A stretch of DNA of 64,000 nucleotides from contig NC_037652.1 in NCBI RefSeq assembly GCF_003254395.2, positions 4,613,001 through 4,677,000 on the forward strand. Direction: 5' to 3'. Source of the DNA: Apis mellifera (Eukaryota > Arthropoda > Insecta > Hymenoptera > Apidae). Position 1 is the stretch's first letter. Each line of letters opens with the position of its first letter. The notes beneath the pieces are model-generated. The model made no database searches, was not told the origin of the DNA, and worked only from the letters and a program-made list of their open reading frames with translations. Position numbers and translations under genes: made by a program. Positions 46,818 through 59,499 of the stretch are shown here, piece by piece.

Positions 46818-48650
46818 CCGCGCATCCGTGAAAGTGAAACGGAGAAAATCAGGTTTCGAAGACGAGCCTTCGAAGCCTCCTCCAGTGGACGTGGCGCGGG
46901 ATGGCGTTGATTGAACCGAGAGCATTTGCCCCTCGAATCTTTCCTTTCCTCGATTCAAATATTTTTTTCCTTTCGGATACGTGGAATTTTTATGACCGTG
47001 TTTCGTAATACTATGAATCCAAGAATATTTTTTTCTTTTTAAGATTCTTTCTAAAATTTAGAATCACCTTTTTCTGCCACTTTTTTTTTTTTAGCTTAGG
47101 TTAAATTAGTTTCTAATTCCGAATGACGTAGCGATTTTAGATGGCTCGTTATTTTCTCACAAATATTTCGCTACTTTTCAGATTAGGTTAGATAATACGG
47201 TGTACAATTTAAATTTTTAGAGACACGTTCAATCGAGGATGAAATGGTTTAAACGAGAATCAGAGTCGTCAACTTAAGGAAACAGGCTGATGCGAGATCT
47301 CAGCTGAGACGCGGCCAAAGTCAGCTGACTTCGAGTGTTGCCTGGCACGGGTCAAGTCCCCCTTCCACTTCACAGACTACTTCTTTGTCTCTCCTCGCGC
47401 TTCCCCCTTCCATCCGCATCCCCGAGCCATAAACCATCCCAATCTGTTTCGAGAAAATTTCTTGACGCAATTATTTGCGTCTCTTCTCCTTCTCGAAGTT
47501 CTCTTAAAAAAAAGAGAAGAAGAAGAAAAAAAAAAGAAAGAAAACCTCCAACAATGCCGTCGATCGCTCCTAACAAGAGAATCGAACAATTGAAACGGGA
47601 ACAAGGAAGTTATCGCAAACTTGGAGAAATTTAACTTTATATTCATCGTGAATGGTTTCTTAAGAAGAAGAGGAAAAAAAGAAACGGAAGCAAAAAGAAT
47701 CGTCTCAAGGGAGGATCGAAATGCTGCGAAAAGGAATCGATAGTTACCACGGGCCTCGGTTCATAAACCAAGAAACCACAACGCGCCACTTCCCGCGCGG
47801 AACGCGCGACTCCTCTCTTCCGTAAACACAAGCCCGATCATTCATCGTATATCCGATCAATCGTGCAAACGTATTGATATGTAATAACAATAACGATGAT
47901 GAAAAGAATGGAAGAAGCGAGCTGGAGGTTTCACCCTCGTGGGGCTGCCGCCAAGTTGCGCGCGGGATCCGTGTGTTCCGTCCACGCGAAATCGTGCGAA
48001 TCGATCGGGCCGCTGGCATGGGACAGAGTGCAAGGAGGAAGCGAGCGATCGAAAAAGAGCAGCAAACCGGGAAGAAGACGAACGCGCGGAGGATGGAATA
48101 CGATAGACCAAGAACAAGAGGAGGAAGGAGGAGAAAAGTGTATGGAAAGGTGTGCGGCGGTGGTGGAGGAGGAGGAGGAGGAGGAGGAGAAGATCGAACG
48201 AAGTGGAGAACGAAGAGAGAGAGGGAGATAGAGAGAGAGGAGGTGAAAGAAGCTGAGGCGGAGGAAGAGGAATTAGAAGGAGAGAGGGATGAGAGGATGA
48301 GAAAAGAGGCGGAGGAGGAGGCGGAGGAGACACGAGTCGTCGTCGGTGCAAACCGAACGAGGTATAGAGGAATCGGTAGGCGATACGGGAGCGGGGGAGG
48401 TCGAGCGTGCGAGGGAGGGAGGAGGTGGAGGTCCCCGGGTGCGGGGACGAGGTAAGGTGGGGGCTGGAGGGGCCTCGCGGGGCCGGGGACGAAGGGAAGT
48501 TGGTATCGCGGATGGCGATGGCGATGGCAGAGTCAATGTCCTAGCGCTCGCACTGGGTCACGGCGAGTTGCGGCCAACGACCCAAGCCCACAGCTCCTCT
48601 TTACTTTGCACACAGCGAGCGAGAGAGCGAGAGAGCCAGAGAAAGCCAGA

Positions 48651-48721
48651 GAGAGAGAGAGAGAGAGAGGTGATTACCGAGAGGGACGAGGACGGAGCTG
48701 GAGATCGAGCGACGGAGAGAA

Positions 48722-48762
<41 letters not shown>
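48651..48762. repeat. two (GA)n microsatellites
   Basis: GA runs at 48651-48669 and 48719-48761, separated by CG-containing purine-rich sequence. Confidence 0.93.
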
Positions 48763-48763
<1 letters not shown>

Positions 48764-49127
48764 AAGGAAGATATATACACTGTCTCGGTTGAAGAGAGAC
48801 ACATCCATGTTGGTGTTCCATGGTTCCTCGTCTCGCGATGTGTATACTGGGTGCTCGAAGCGAGAAGTCGTTCCTTCTTCTTCGCCGATCCTTCTTCTCC
48901 TGGTGGAGGATCCTTCTTCCAGTTTTCTGCTTCTCTCCGCCTAGCCTTTGTCCATCGCGTCTGCTTAACCCAGACCTGCTGGCCAGCCGGATCCGCCGCT
49001 GACACGGAAACCAGCCTGAGAATCTCGTTTCCTTCGAGCCTACGTGGTTCGCGTTCCGGTGAAGAAAGGGGCGAGGAGAGGGGGGCACGCAAGTTCAGTG
49101 GCGATTATCGGTGACCTGTCTCCTCTC

Positions 49128-49177
49128 TATATATACATACACACACACACACATACACACATATATATATAAAATAC

Positions 49178-49208
<31 letters not shown>

Positions 49209-49216
49209 AAATATAT
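49128..49216. repeat. compound (TA)/(CA) microsatellite
   Basis: ATAC/CACACA units pass into TATATA with short interruptions over about 90 bp. Confidence 0.94.
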
Positions 49217-51450
49217 GTATCCGTGTTGTGGTGTGGTTTCCATCAGAGACCACGATTCGCGGGCACGGAGGAAACGATCCGGCGAAGGATCGGGGAAAAA
49301 ATTATATACCTTGAACGGCGGCGGCCCTATCCCATCCCCGGCTTTTCCCTTTCTTCTCGTTAATCTTGGGAAGGAGAGATTCTCTCTTCCCAAGGTGGCC
49401 GACCGGTTCCGCGATCTTTCACGATCGCTATGACTACTCTTTGTGCCGGCACTCTTCGACCGAGACTAATAGATTACGTTCTATCCGTCTGTCTCCTCGG
49501 TGTCCTCCCCCCTTCCTCCCTTCCCCCCCCCTCCTCCGCCCGATGTCGCGAGGGCTTCTTATATAATTCCATCGTGTGTCCTTCCTTGAGGAAAAGGAGA
49601 GACCCCAGAGCTCTCGAGAACGCGAGACACACGCGAGATAGAATCTCTCTCTCTTCTCTTCTCTCCTCTCCTCTCCTCTCCTGTGGCACGGGATGGCATT
49701 GGCTTTGACTCGCGAGAGAATTCGAGGAAAGTCCTGTAATGAACGTTCACCACCACCACCGCTACGAAGGTCTTCTGCTGTCGAGACCGAGAAACGGATA
49801 AATTACCGAGGCGTTTGGTCGGACGTAAATCATCGGTGACACTCCTCTCCGTCCCGGCCGCTTGGGACCGGAAGTATCGATCGAACGAGGCGCCGCTGTC
49901 CCCTCGATTATAAGCAAGGTGGGACTAGATTTTCGATAGCGACGGTTAGATTCGTTTCGCGTGCCCCCTTCCAACCAGCGGCTGCAACCAGCCGTGAAGA
50001 AGTTCATCCGCGTTCGTTGAAAGCCAGCTCGCTTCATCCAGACCCGAGACCAATCGAGAAACTCGAGTTCCCGACCGAGAGACACCGTCTCGAATTCCAC
50101 TCCTCGTGCATTAGCATGCATAATGAATATTTGTTTTCGTAGCGGCTGTGACCACGTGCTCGAACCTCGAGATTTCCCTTTCTTATTTTTTCCCTTTTTT
50201 CCTTTTCCTTTTTTTCCCCACTCGTTCTTTAAATCGATGTTCCAATGACGCCGAGTGTATGCGCGCGCGTGTAAAGTCGCGCATGGAAATATCGTGTTCC
50301 TGTACAGCCTATACGGTTGGCATATATCGTATCGAGATATGTACGCACTTATTCGTAGTCGAGTATATCGACGATGATCACAGATTATTAGAGTTCGCGC
50401 AATTCAAATTTGCAAATAATCATTTTCTCGCAATTATAATTTCGATTTTCGACGCGTATCTATCTTATATCCGTGCTCGTTTCAACACATCGATACACTG
50501 ATTTCAACTTGACTCGAACCGATTCTAGTCTCTTATAAATTATATCTATTATTACGGGTCGTTCAACTTCTAGAATCGTTTACTGCGTTTCCAATGGCTC
50601 TACGCAGTTTAGATACGTGATGATAAAAATAGTTAGCAGTTGGTGGAAGAACTTCATCCAAGATCCTCCACGTCTCGAGCCTCGTCACCCTCGTCCGCGA
50701 ATCTTAATCCATTTCCTTTTCCTCAAGCGTCCCGGCTCCCGGACGAATTCCCGAATTTCAGGGAGGTGAAAATTCGAGGATGACTCGCGTGATATTCGCA
50801 ATAATTTATTCGGCCAATTACTTGAGAAACTGACGCGAGCCTATGGCGAATCATTGAGCGTAAAGGTCAATAGCACGTAGCTCTAACTCCGTTGCGCGGC
50901 AACAAGTCATCTAACCGCTTGTATCCGTGGAGATCCGAGTTTTCGTGCGATTTTATATATATATATATATATATTCATTAAACAGATTATCCTTCCATTC
51001 TTTTCTCTTCAATGGAAAAGAAAGAAGAGAACAAAATATGTTTATATATATATTTTTACCATATATATATATATATATATTTAGATACGTGGATATCCAA
51101 GTATCAGTCGGTGGGTTCCCCTTTGGACTGCCGAGTAATGGCTCCCGAGTTGAACATCGCGGAATTAACTTCACCCTGTTATTATCCGTACCACGGTCCC
51201 TTATACGCGGCAAGGGATTAATTAATCGCGCGATTAATAAGCGCGCTACGAATTTCAAATATTTATGAGAATGGAATTCAAGTGTGCGCGAGGTGAGCGC
51301 GCGGGGGAAAGCCTAAGTGGGAGAGATGGGCGATAAGCAGACGGAAAATACAAGAGCGAGGCGAGCACTCGGAAGACTCGCGCGCTCGTTCGGCTCGGTT
51401 TAACCTGCTCGCGGTGAGAAGTGAACGGTGGCGATTAAAAGCAACGTTGA

Positions 51451-51453
<3 letters not shown>

Positions 51454-51485
<32 letters not shown>
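51454..51485. repeat. (TA)16 microsatellite
   Basis: A perfect TA run of about 32 bp. Shorter TA runs lie at 50955-50974 and 51062-51080. Confidence 0.94.
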
Positions 51486-51492
<7 letters not shown>

Positions 51493-54400
51493 TCATCCAT
51501 AAAATTAATTAAAAGCACGATCGATCAATTAAATTATTTGAAATTATTTTTGTTATTTTTTTTTAAAATATTAAACGGATCAATCGAACGAAGGAGATAT
51601 ATTATATTCGTTGTTTCGATTGTAATAGATAATAATGGACTTTGTAAGTTACGTTTTATCATTCTGTAACAACGAATGGAAAGGGGATTAATTTGTATAC
51701 TTAATAATTACATCGATCTTCTCGATCGATTGATCTTGATTTCCTCGACCGTCAATAGGAAGCATCAAGTTCGATGCTTGTCGTTTAACGTCGAGGCTGT
51801 CTCCTGTAACACAGCTAGAATTCCAACACACAGGAATAATATCAGTTAACGCGTTCGAATTGACAAGTGGAACCTGTAACAAGTTAGTTCCTGCCTATAT
51901 ATATATATATATATTCTTTCTCCGTTCGTGCCTCGATACAGACGGGCGCAGGAATCACGAAACACGCGTGACGGTTCGCAGAGATTCTAATTATAAGTCA
52001 GTTTCTAATGGAACCGCCTGGAATTGCCGCTTCAGATACCACGAGAATTATATCCGACCTCTTCCTACGGAATACCAAATGAACAAACGAAAGCCTCGTT
52101 AAGCTCATAAATAAACGAACAGCGCCTCCCCCACCACCACCACGTCGGTGGTTCTGCTGTTGCCCGCCGAGGCCTTAGAGGAGCGCTACCATTTTCGATC
52201 TAATCCCGGAGGTCGCGGGAGGAACGAGCTTCAACCTCGCATGAATTATTCCCTCCGATTCGCCAACCATTCTTAATCCGCTTAAATCCGTAGACGGCCG
52301 ACATTTTTCCACCCATTCATCCACTCCTTCGTTATCTTTACTTTTCTTCTTTCTCTCTCTCTCTTTCTTTTCCTGCGACGTAAGAATTTTCGAATCGTGC
52401 GAAACTTTTTCGCTAAAAATTCGTAAACGATGGATAAATTTTTCTTTTTAAAAAAATTTTACGATTTGTTGATATAGGGAGAGACAACTCATCATTGCGC
52501 CCATTATTCGATTCATTCGATGATTATAATAACGTTCGACGCTCACAATGATTCATACTCGAACGCACGGAAGCGAAAGATCGGATGAGATTCGGATCAC
52601 GTCTCCTCTTTGGCCCAAGAATTTTCGTCACGCGACGTCTCTCCTAGTATCTACGATCGGCCAAAGAGAATCGAACCAATTTCTCGGTTTGTAGAAGCCG
52701 TAGAATCTCGCGATGAATTATTCAAAACCGAACCATTATAATCCGCCAATCTACCAAATTCTTCTTCTTCTTCTTTTTTTTTAACCCACGATCGTCCATT
52801 AATCTCTCGATTATTTCCTTGTTCTTAATTATAATAACATTTCGATCCTCGTCGATGCTGCTACGATGAAATATCGCATCCCAAGAATTTTTCGTATATA
52901 AGATATATATATTGCAATATCTTTTTCCTTTTTTGCCGGGGAAGAGAATCGAGGCCCGATTCTCTCTCGTGGCACAAGTTAAACGGACGTTTCCAGGAAT
53001 CGATCTGGCCTCCTTTCAGCGCGGTACGAAGGGAGCATGTCGAAAATAAATTCGAGACCCGATGGATCGGCGAACGAGCACGAACACCACCGGCAGATCC
53101 AGCAGGGAAATATACCGTTAGCGCGTTGCCCACGAATAGTTCACGGCGATCGAGCGAGCCCGATTTTTTTTCTCTCAGCCTCGCTGGCTCACCTACTTAC
53201 TCAGCCGCGCTCCGCCATTTACGTCCCCATCCGTTGGTCCAACAGCGGGCCTTTTTCTTCCTTTTCGATCTGCTTCGCTTCACCGAGGATTATTCCGATT
53301 TTCGGTGACGTGGCTTCTTTCTTTCTCTTTTTCTTTGGATCGGTAATTCGGATACACTCGAATTATTTTTCAGAGATTAAAATTCCGATTATTGGCCCGA
53401 AATGTTTCTTTATCATTCGTAGAATATAATTCGTTCTCCGATTTTATTAAATTTAAGTTAAAAAAAAGAAACACGGGCAAGCATCATCGCATCAGAAGCA
53501 AGACATTTCCTTCATGAATAACGACATCGCCCCTAATGAAGATGTCTCGAGCTCGTTGGAGCTCGTTACATCCCCTCGTACGTAATAATAATTTGGCCAC
53601 GGCATGGGTATTAATTTTAATTAAACGATAGTTTTATTGTTTCGAAATGATAATTCCCTCCGCCCCGTGGGTAATGCCGTTTGGGGATCCGTCATGTGAA
53701 CCTGCGAACGATCCTTAGAGGGAAGGGAAAACCTCGGGAAGAAATATATATATATATATATTCGAATTCGTTACGTGTAGTTTGAAAAGTAATAGTATTT
53801 GCAGCTTGTAGAACAGGGTGGGAAGAGGATCTTCTCTTCTGACGCGCGCGCACACACACACACAGGCAACAATGGAGGCCGGGTTTATTCATCACCTTGA
53901 TGCGTACGATATCCCCCCAATTCACTTTTGCCGCGAACAACCTCAACCGTGACAATTTATTACGAGGAAACACGGAATAAACCCCTGCAACGAACGAGGA
54001 ATATTAACCCATTGAAAAATATTCCGCCGTTCTACACGGCCGTCTACGCGCCATCTCCCATCCAGGCGAGCCAGGCAGACACGTAGGTAATTTGAAACGA
54101 AGTGCGAAGAGTTGGTTGAATTTAATTTCGCGATAACTTTAGCACGGCCCGACCTTGTTTTCGACTCTATTATTACACTCCCGAGGCCGCTTACTCCTCC
54201 GTACATTTTTTCCACGCTTGATAAAATAAAATAAAATTCCTCTCTCCCCCCCTCTAATAATCGTTAAACGAGAAGAGAATATCTTTAAGATCGGCTACGA
54301 TCAATCCGTGAATCCATTCGGTTTCATTTCACGATACAACTACTGTCCCTCGTTCCTCGCGATGGGACACCATCGCGATGAATAGGCGATAATTGAAACG

Positions 54401-54659
54401 GTCGATGTTGCAAGAAGCGGCCGGCCGGCCATCGCATCAGGGTCAGCAACGAGGAAGCGTGCTGCGGTGGAAAAGAAGGGAAAAGGAGAGAGGAGGAAAG
54501 AAACGAGGAGGGACGATCCTCTCCTCCCCCTCTCTCTTCGGTTGCATAATCCCGATTTCGATCCCCCTCGATCGGCCGTCGTTCTTGTCTCGGGGTCAGC
54601 GTGCTTCGAAGAAAATCACTTTCCTTCCCATAGAAGCTACGTATATACATACACATATA

Positions 54660-54804
54660 CATATATATATATATAATATACCGCGACCGCTCATCGAGCA
54701 TACGTGCATACGTGCACGTAAAATATACACTCGACGCGCACGCGCACAGACACGCGTAACTGCTCGCTCGCTCGCTCGCTCGCTTGGCTGGCTGGGTTGG
54801 CTGG
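54660..54804. repeat. microsatellite cluster: (TA)n, (GCTC)n and (GGCT)n
   Basis: TA units near 54660-54676, about six CTCG units at 54762-54784, and then GGCT/GGTT units to 54804. Confidence 0.88.
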
Positions 54805-55359
54805 CTGTGGAGAGCGGCGGAGCGCGTGCACCGATTCTTCCTTCCTCCTCCTGCTCTTCCTGGTTTCTCAGCTCGTTACGAGGCAACCGACAAATTATCG
54901 GTGCCTCCCTTGCGCTCCCTTCCCTTCGTTGTGTTCGACGTGATACACCAGAAGAGGGGAGGGGAGGGAGGGAAGGATAGGGAAGGACGGAGGAACGACA
55001 GCACGAAATCTCGGATGCGCCTAGTAAACGCAGGCCTCCGCGTTTATACTTTCACTTCCTTTCCACCTCGCAGCGGAGAGAGCTTCCCATCTTTCTCCCC
55101 CTTCGACTCGTCCACCGAGTCTCGCTCCCTCCGGATCTCTCGGACATAGAACTACTTTTCCTTTCAAACCCTTGGACCGAGGGTATATTATCCCGCACCG
55201 AATCCATCCATTTCCTACTTTCCACACGCTGTTTGTATTTAATCATTCCATCGATTTCCATAATTTCTCTCTTCTTCCTCCCTTCCTTTCCATTCGAATT
55301 CAGGCGTGGGACGAATAGGTGTCGCGTCCATCAGTGGCTATTGCCGGTCGATCACTGAA

Positions 55360-56460
55360 CGAGGAGGACTCGAGGAGGCAGTTGGAGGAGGGAGAAGGAA
55401 GAATGAAAGAGGGAAACGTGGCGTGACCTTTCCGCCGCGCGAGGAGGAGGAGAGGAGCGGCGCAGTCTGCGCGGAGCATTGGCGAGGAGCCGGGCGAGGG
55501 AGCAAGGGTGAGAATGTGGAAGGCTGTGGAAAATATTAGAGGCGGAGGAGTAAGGAGTGAGGAGTATAATCCCGACGTTTTCTCTCGATTGTGGTAGGTA
55601 GCCGAGGAGGGGTGGCGAGGAGGGGATGAAAGAACGAGGCACGAGGTAGCGGCGGTGTTGTTCGTGAGCAGGGAACAAGGAGACTGCCGAAGAGAGGAGG
55701 CGGACCAGGATGTTTCGCGCGTGTCGCTTTCGCGTGATATACGCGGAGACGAAGAAGAAGAAGAAGAAGAAGAAGAGGACGTTGACGTTAGACCCATAAT
55801 AACAACTACAACATAAACCACCGATTCTTTGACTTGACAACTTTCGCTTCAATTGGACAGGTACATAAGGCGAAAGGGAAGAATAAGGAGGGACAAGGAG
55901 GAATGGAGGAATCGAGGATAGAAGTAACAATGAAAGAGAAAAGGAAAAAGGATATGCGATTGATGGAGAAAAATCATCGATAAGTAAATTCAAGATAAAT
56001 GAAAAGACACAAAGTAGCAAATGAGTATCTGGGAAAGGATGCTGAAAAAAGGAAAAAGGAGAAAGAAACGTTGATGTCAGCAACAACGATCGACAACGAT
56101 TAATAAGCGCTAAGACGAAAAGGAAGAAGAGGAAGAAGAAGAAGAGGAGGAGAAAGAGAATAGGAGATGAAAAAGAAGGTGGTGGACGTGTCGAGGAAAA
56201 GGAGACAAGAAGAAACGTGGAAACAAGAAAGCGAGGAGGGTCCCGATGATAGAGACAACTCTCCACCGCGGTGGAACGAGCGCGAAGGAGCATGCAGAGG
56301 AAGAGACTGCGAAGGAAGGCTGCAGAAGGCGGGTTGGCGAGTAGTGGAGCGGGCCGGTGGGGCGGAGAGAGGAGGGCAGAGGAGGTGAGTCGAGATGATG
56401 CAGTTGTGCGTTTGCAAGGAAGGCGGAAGGAGGAACCGCGGAGGGAACCGGTCCCGGTCA
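55360..56460. other. 1.1-kb purine-rich block
   Basis: The plus strand is strongly biased to A and G throughout, with GAA, GGA and AAGG words. The minus strand therefore has a 369-codon open frame made mostly of Leu, Ser, Phe and Pro, which I attribute to the bias and not to a gene. Such tracts can form triplex DNA. There is no domain, signal peptide or splice structure. Confidence 0.7.
55750..55777. repeat. (GAA)9 microsatellite
   Basis: Nine GAA units inside the 1.1-kb purine-rich block. Confidence 0.94.
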
Positions 56461-59460
56461 CTGGGCCACCAGCCGGCCGTCGAACCCGCCATACTGCCCC
56501 CTACCACCCCCTACCCCACCTTTTCCTCGCCATCTTTCTGTCCCTCTTCGCTCTTCCTCGCGTCTCTGCCTCGCGGCCTGTCTCCGTCTCGCTTCCTTCG
56601 CTCTCCCTCTGCCGCCTCCTCCTCCCACTCCTCCTCCTCCTCCGCTCCCTTGGAGGAAAGCGTGCCTCCATCGCGAAACCTCTTTCTCAATTCGTCGACG
56701 AACGCGACGAAAATGACGAAGCACAAAATTGACCACGAGGATGAAAACGAAGGAACGAAGAAGACAAAGAGGAAAACAAGGATGAAAGATGGCACGACAA
56801 AGAAGATGATTACTCTTAGATACCTCCTTCCTCCTCCTCCTCCTCTTCTTCTTCGAGTTCTTCAAACAATGTCAACCGGCGTGTGCGGCATTGTATGCGC
56901 CGATAATGCCACCGGTGGCCACCATGTTTACCGGCCCGAGGCTATATGCTAGAGGAGACTACGGTTCCCGCCGTGACCGACGTTTTCGCGTGTCTCCTCG
57001 TCCCCTCCGAAGATCGCACGCTTTTAACGGTGAGAATGAACACGGATCGGATGGACGATGCCTGCTCGGATCCTGTCCCGGATGAACTTGCCGTTTAAAT
57101 AGGCGAACAGTGGAACGGTACGATGATTATTCGCGATATAATGGTAAATTTAAAACGGTAATTTTTGTTGGAATATCACTTTTGGGTATATATAATTTTC
57201 CTTTCGAATTTCGTGATTGGATTTTGAAACGTATTTCGAAAAATTATAAAAATTGCTTGAAAATCGCTCGATCGAGTTTTAGCGGAGATCCATAATCTTG
57301 GAAAAACTTGGAATCGTTTTTTTTATCATCCACACGATTCGAATTAGATAAGGATAATCTCGGTTGAAACGTCGATGGGCGAGCGCGTGTGCAAACACGG
57401 CCGATATATCGAAGCGGTGAAAAGGAACGGAGACACGGGCACGGTCGTTCGCGTGGAAGAATGGAGGAATTAGTTTTGGATCGGGCTTTCGATCGTGAGA
57501 GAGCAGGCGAGCAGGTAGCGCAAACGGAAGCTTAGTACTCGTACACGGTAATCTCGCCGAGATACGCCAAACATTTTCTCTTAATTAAGAAAGGACGTGG
57601 CCGTAATTAAGTTTCCCTTCCACGTTATTCTCCTGCTCGTTTCAAGCCGTGCCGCGCGTTACGCCGTCAAAACTGAGTGTTCAGTGGCTTCGAACGATGA
57701 CTTCTGCTTTTCATTAACCACTCTAATTCGTCAAATACTGCAATAGTTCTCTTATACGGTTATTATATATCGTATTTTTCTCGTTTTCTCGTTCGAAGAT
57801 CGATTCTAGAAGCCAAAAAAAAAAAGCACAAAAGTTTGTATACAAAAATGTGAGCTCGAGCTTTATTTAAGAAGAATGTAAGTTTGCGCTGGATAAAGCG
57901 AGAAAACAAGACTCTATTTGTATCTCATTTTGTCTAATTTATCTAAACTTCAATTGCTTATAACTTATATAACTTAATAAATACGCTTTGATCAATTCTT
58001 TTTTTTTAATTCACAATCTGCATAAAATTATAGATATTTATGTTAATACTGTAATAAGTGACGCGATGCTAGCGCCACGTGACTATTAACTACTAATATA
58101 TATATATATATATAGAATATGACGGAAATAAAGTTGTCTCATTTCGTGGAAGTTCGATTATTTTATTCAAAATGATATTAATCAAAGTGTGATTCACATT
58201 TAAAAAACAAATTCAATATATCATTTTGATCGATCTCGGATATTATTCTAAGAAATGTTCATAGATTGGCATAGTATTTTCAAACTTCCTATCCGATAAC
58301 GCTTAATTTAGCAATCAAGACGAACAATATCGCGATTCCGTTTGTCGACGCGAGGCGTGTAATCCTTGTCCATTTTATCAGGACCGGCCGATAAACTTCC
58401 CGATAGGAAAGGTTCAACAATACCGGCGCGTGTTATCGCTGTCCCGCGCTTCGACGCGCTAGCGTAACTCGCTCTGTCACGAGCCGGTAATCGACAGTCT
58501 GGAAAGTTCGACGATTCTTGTCCACTGTCGCGCCCGCTTGGATTGCATTCCGCGGATAGGATTTGCAACGGCCGACAAGAAAGATTATCGGCATACGTCG
58601 CGATCTTTCTCTGGAATTGTGTAGAATGCGCGTAATTTTCAATTTCTTCGATTGAAACCGCGAGAGAATTGGTTATTTTTGAAAAAATCATGACTAAGAG
58701 AAAGTTTTCTCTATTTTTTGTTGTTGTGTATAAATAAAGGAGTGTAGATAATTTATTAAGAGAAGAGAGCTATGTTATTGTGAATGCATCGCTAGATTCG
58801 ATTATCTATGTAGATATTGAAGATTTCTACAAGATCCCTGTCGATCACTATATGATCTACATCCTCGACAGAAGGTACATTTTACTTTTTTTATATAAAT
58901 CATAAGGATATTTATCATAACAGATAAGAAAAACTTGTTAAAAAGACACATTCTCATTGATTTTAAAGAATTTTCAAGGATTGAATTACAATAATTACGA
59001 ATAAAGAAATTAAATAATAAAAAATGAACAAATATAAGATAAAATAAGAATTGTCAACAGTGCCATCTCTTGAGAACTAGAAAACTATTCAAAAAAAGAA
59101 ACGAAAAAAAAAAGAATCGATACTTATCATCCTCTTTTAAACTTTTTAAAAAAAATGTTATAAATAACACGACATATAAAAACAAATTTCAGAGAGCGTT
59201 CTTTTCCGAGGTTGATATTATAGAAAACGTTCATCTACTGCAGGTAACTTAGAATATGGATATTATCGATTGAAAAGAAAAACGATTAACAGAAAAAATT
59301 ATCAACAATCAATAAATATTTCCGAATCTCTTCCATACCAATCACCGATAAAACACATCACACTTTTCCTTTAAATACGAAATACTAAAAAAAAAAAAAC
59401 ATCGATAAAAGAACAATTAAACCAAGAATAAAAGAAACCCCATACATAAATTTTGAAAAC
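56461..59460. other. CG-rich to AT-rich transition before the aminopeptidase gene
   Basis: CT-rich (TCC)n sequence at 56560-56650 and 56825-56860 leads into AT-rich DNA from 57110 onward, with a TA run at 58095-58114 and A-runs at 57815 and 59388. The only item of note is the ORF at 58308-58691. The AT-rich half is the 3' flank of the aminopeptidase gene. Confidence 0.5.
58308..58691 (-). CDS. unrecognised 127-aa ORF in an AT-rich region
   Basis: A single open frame starts at ATG 58691 (MIFSKITNSLAVSIEEIENY) and ends at 58308 (DIVRLDC). Composition is mixed, not low-complexity, and the ORF coincides with a GC-richer island of about 320 bp inside AT-rich DNA. There is no signal peptide, membrane segment or motif I can name. 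AATAAA on the minus strand lies about 140 nt downstream. It could be a genuine small gene, an exon, or a chance ORF in a non-coding conserved island. Confidence 0.22.
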   Translation of the reverse strand: MIFSKITNSLAVSIEEIENYAHSTQFQRKIATYADNLSCRPLQILSAECNPSGRDSGQESSNFPDCRLPARDRASYASASKRGTAITRAGIVEPFLSGSLSAGPDKMDKDYTPRVDKRNRDIVRLDC

Positions 59461-59462
59461 AC

Positions 59463-59468
59463 TTTATT
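59463..59468 (-). terminator. poly(A) signal AATAAA after the Cys-rich terminal exon
   Basis: AATAAA on the minus strand lies about 32 nt past the TAA at 59500, a normal distance for a very short 3' untranslated region. Its presence supports the Cys-rich exon being a true transcript end. Confidence 0.55.
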
Positions 59469-59499
59469 ACAAAACATCCTTACGAACGAAATATCATCT

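Larger units (their letters stand above)
44701..55359. other. gene-free region rich in microsatellites
   Basis: Contains A/T-rich DNA at 46960-47230, 50500-50640, 51480-51700 and 52380-52540. Purine-rich DNA lies at 45130-45370 and 48040-48480, and CG-rich patches near 48440-48600 and 53020-53160. A CACACA run lies at 53845-53863. No exon, tRNA or transposon remnant was recognised. Confidence 0.5.

Noticed and set aside
46478..46958. ORFs with repeated NERT or FVRS units
   Set aside because: These are translations of the (CGTT)n microsatellite.
55352..56461. Longest ORF in the window, 369 codons on the minus strand
   Set aside because: It is Leu/Ser/Phe/Pro-rich over a purine-biased block, with no domain, and the bias alone explains the absence of stops.
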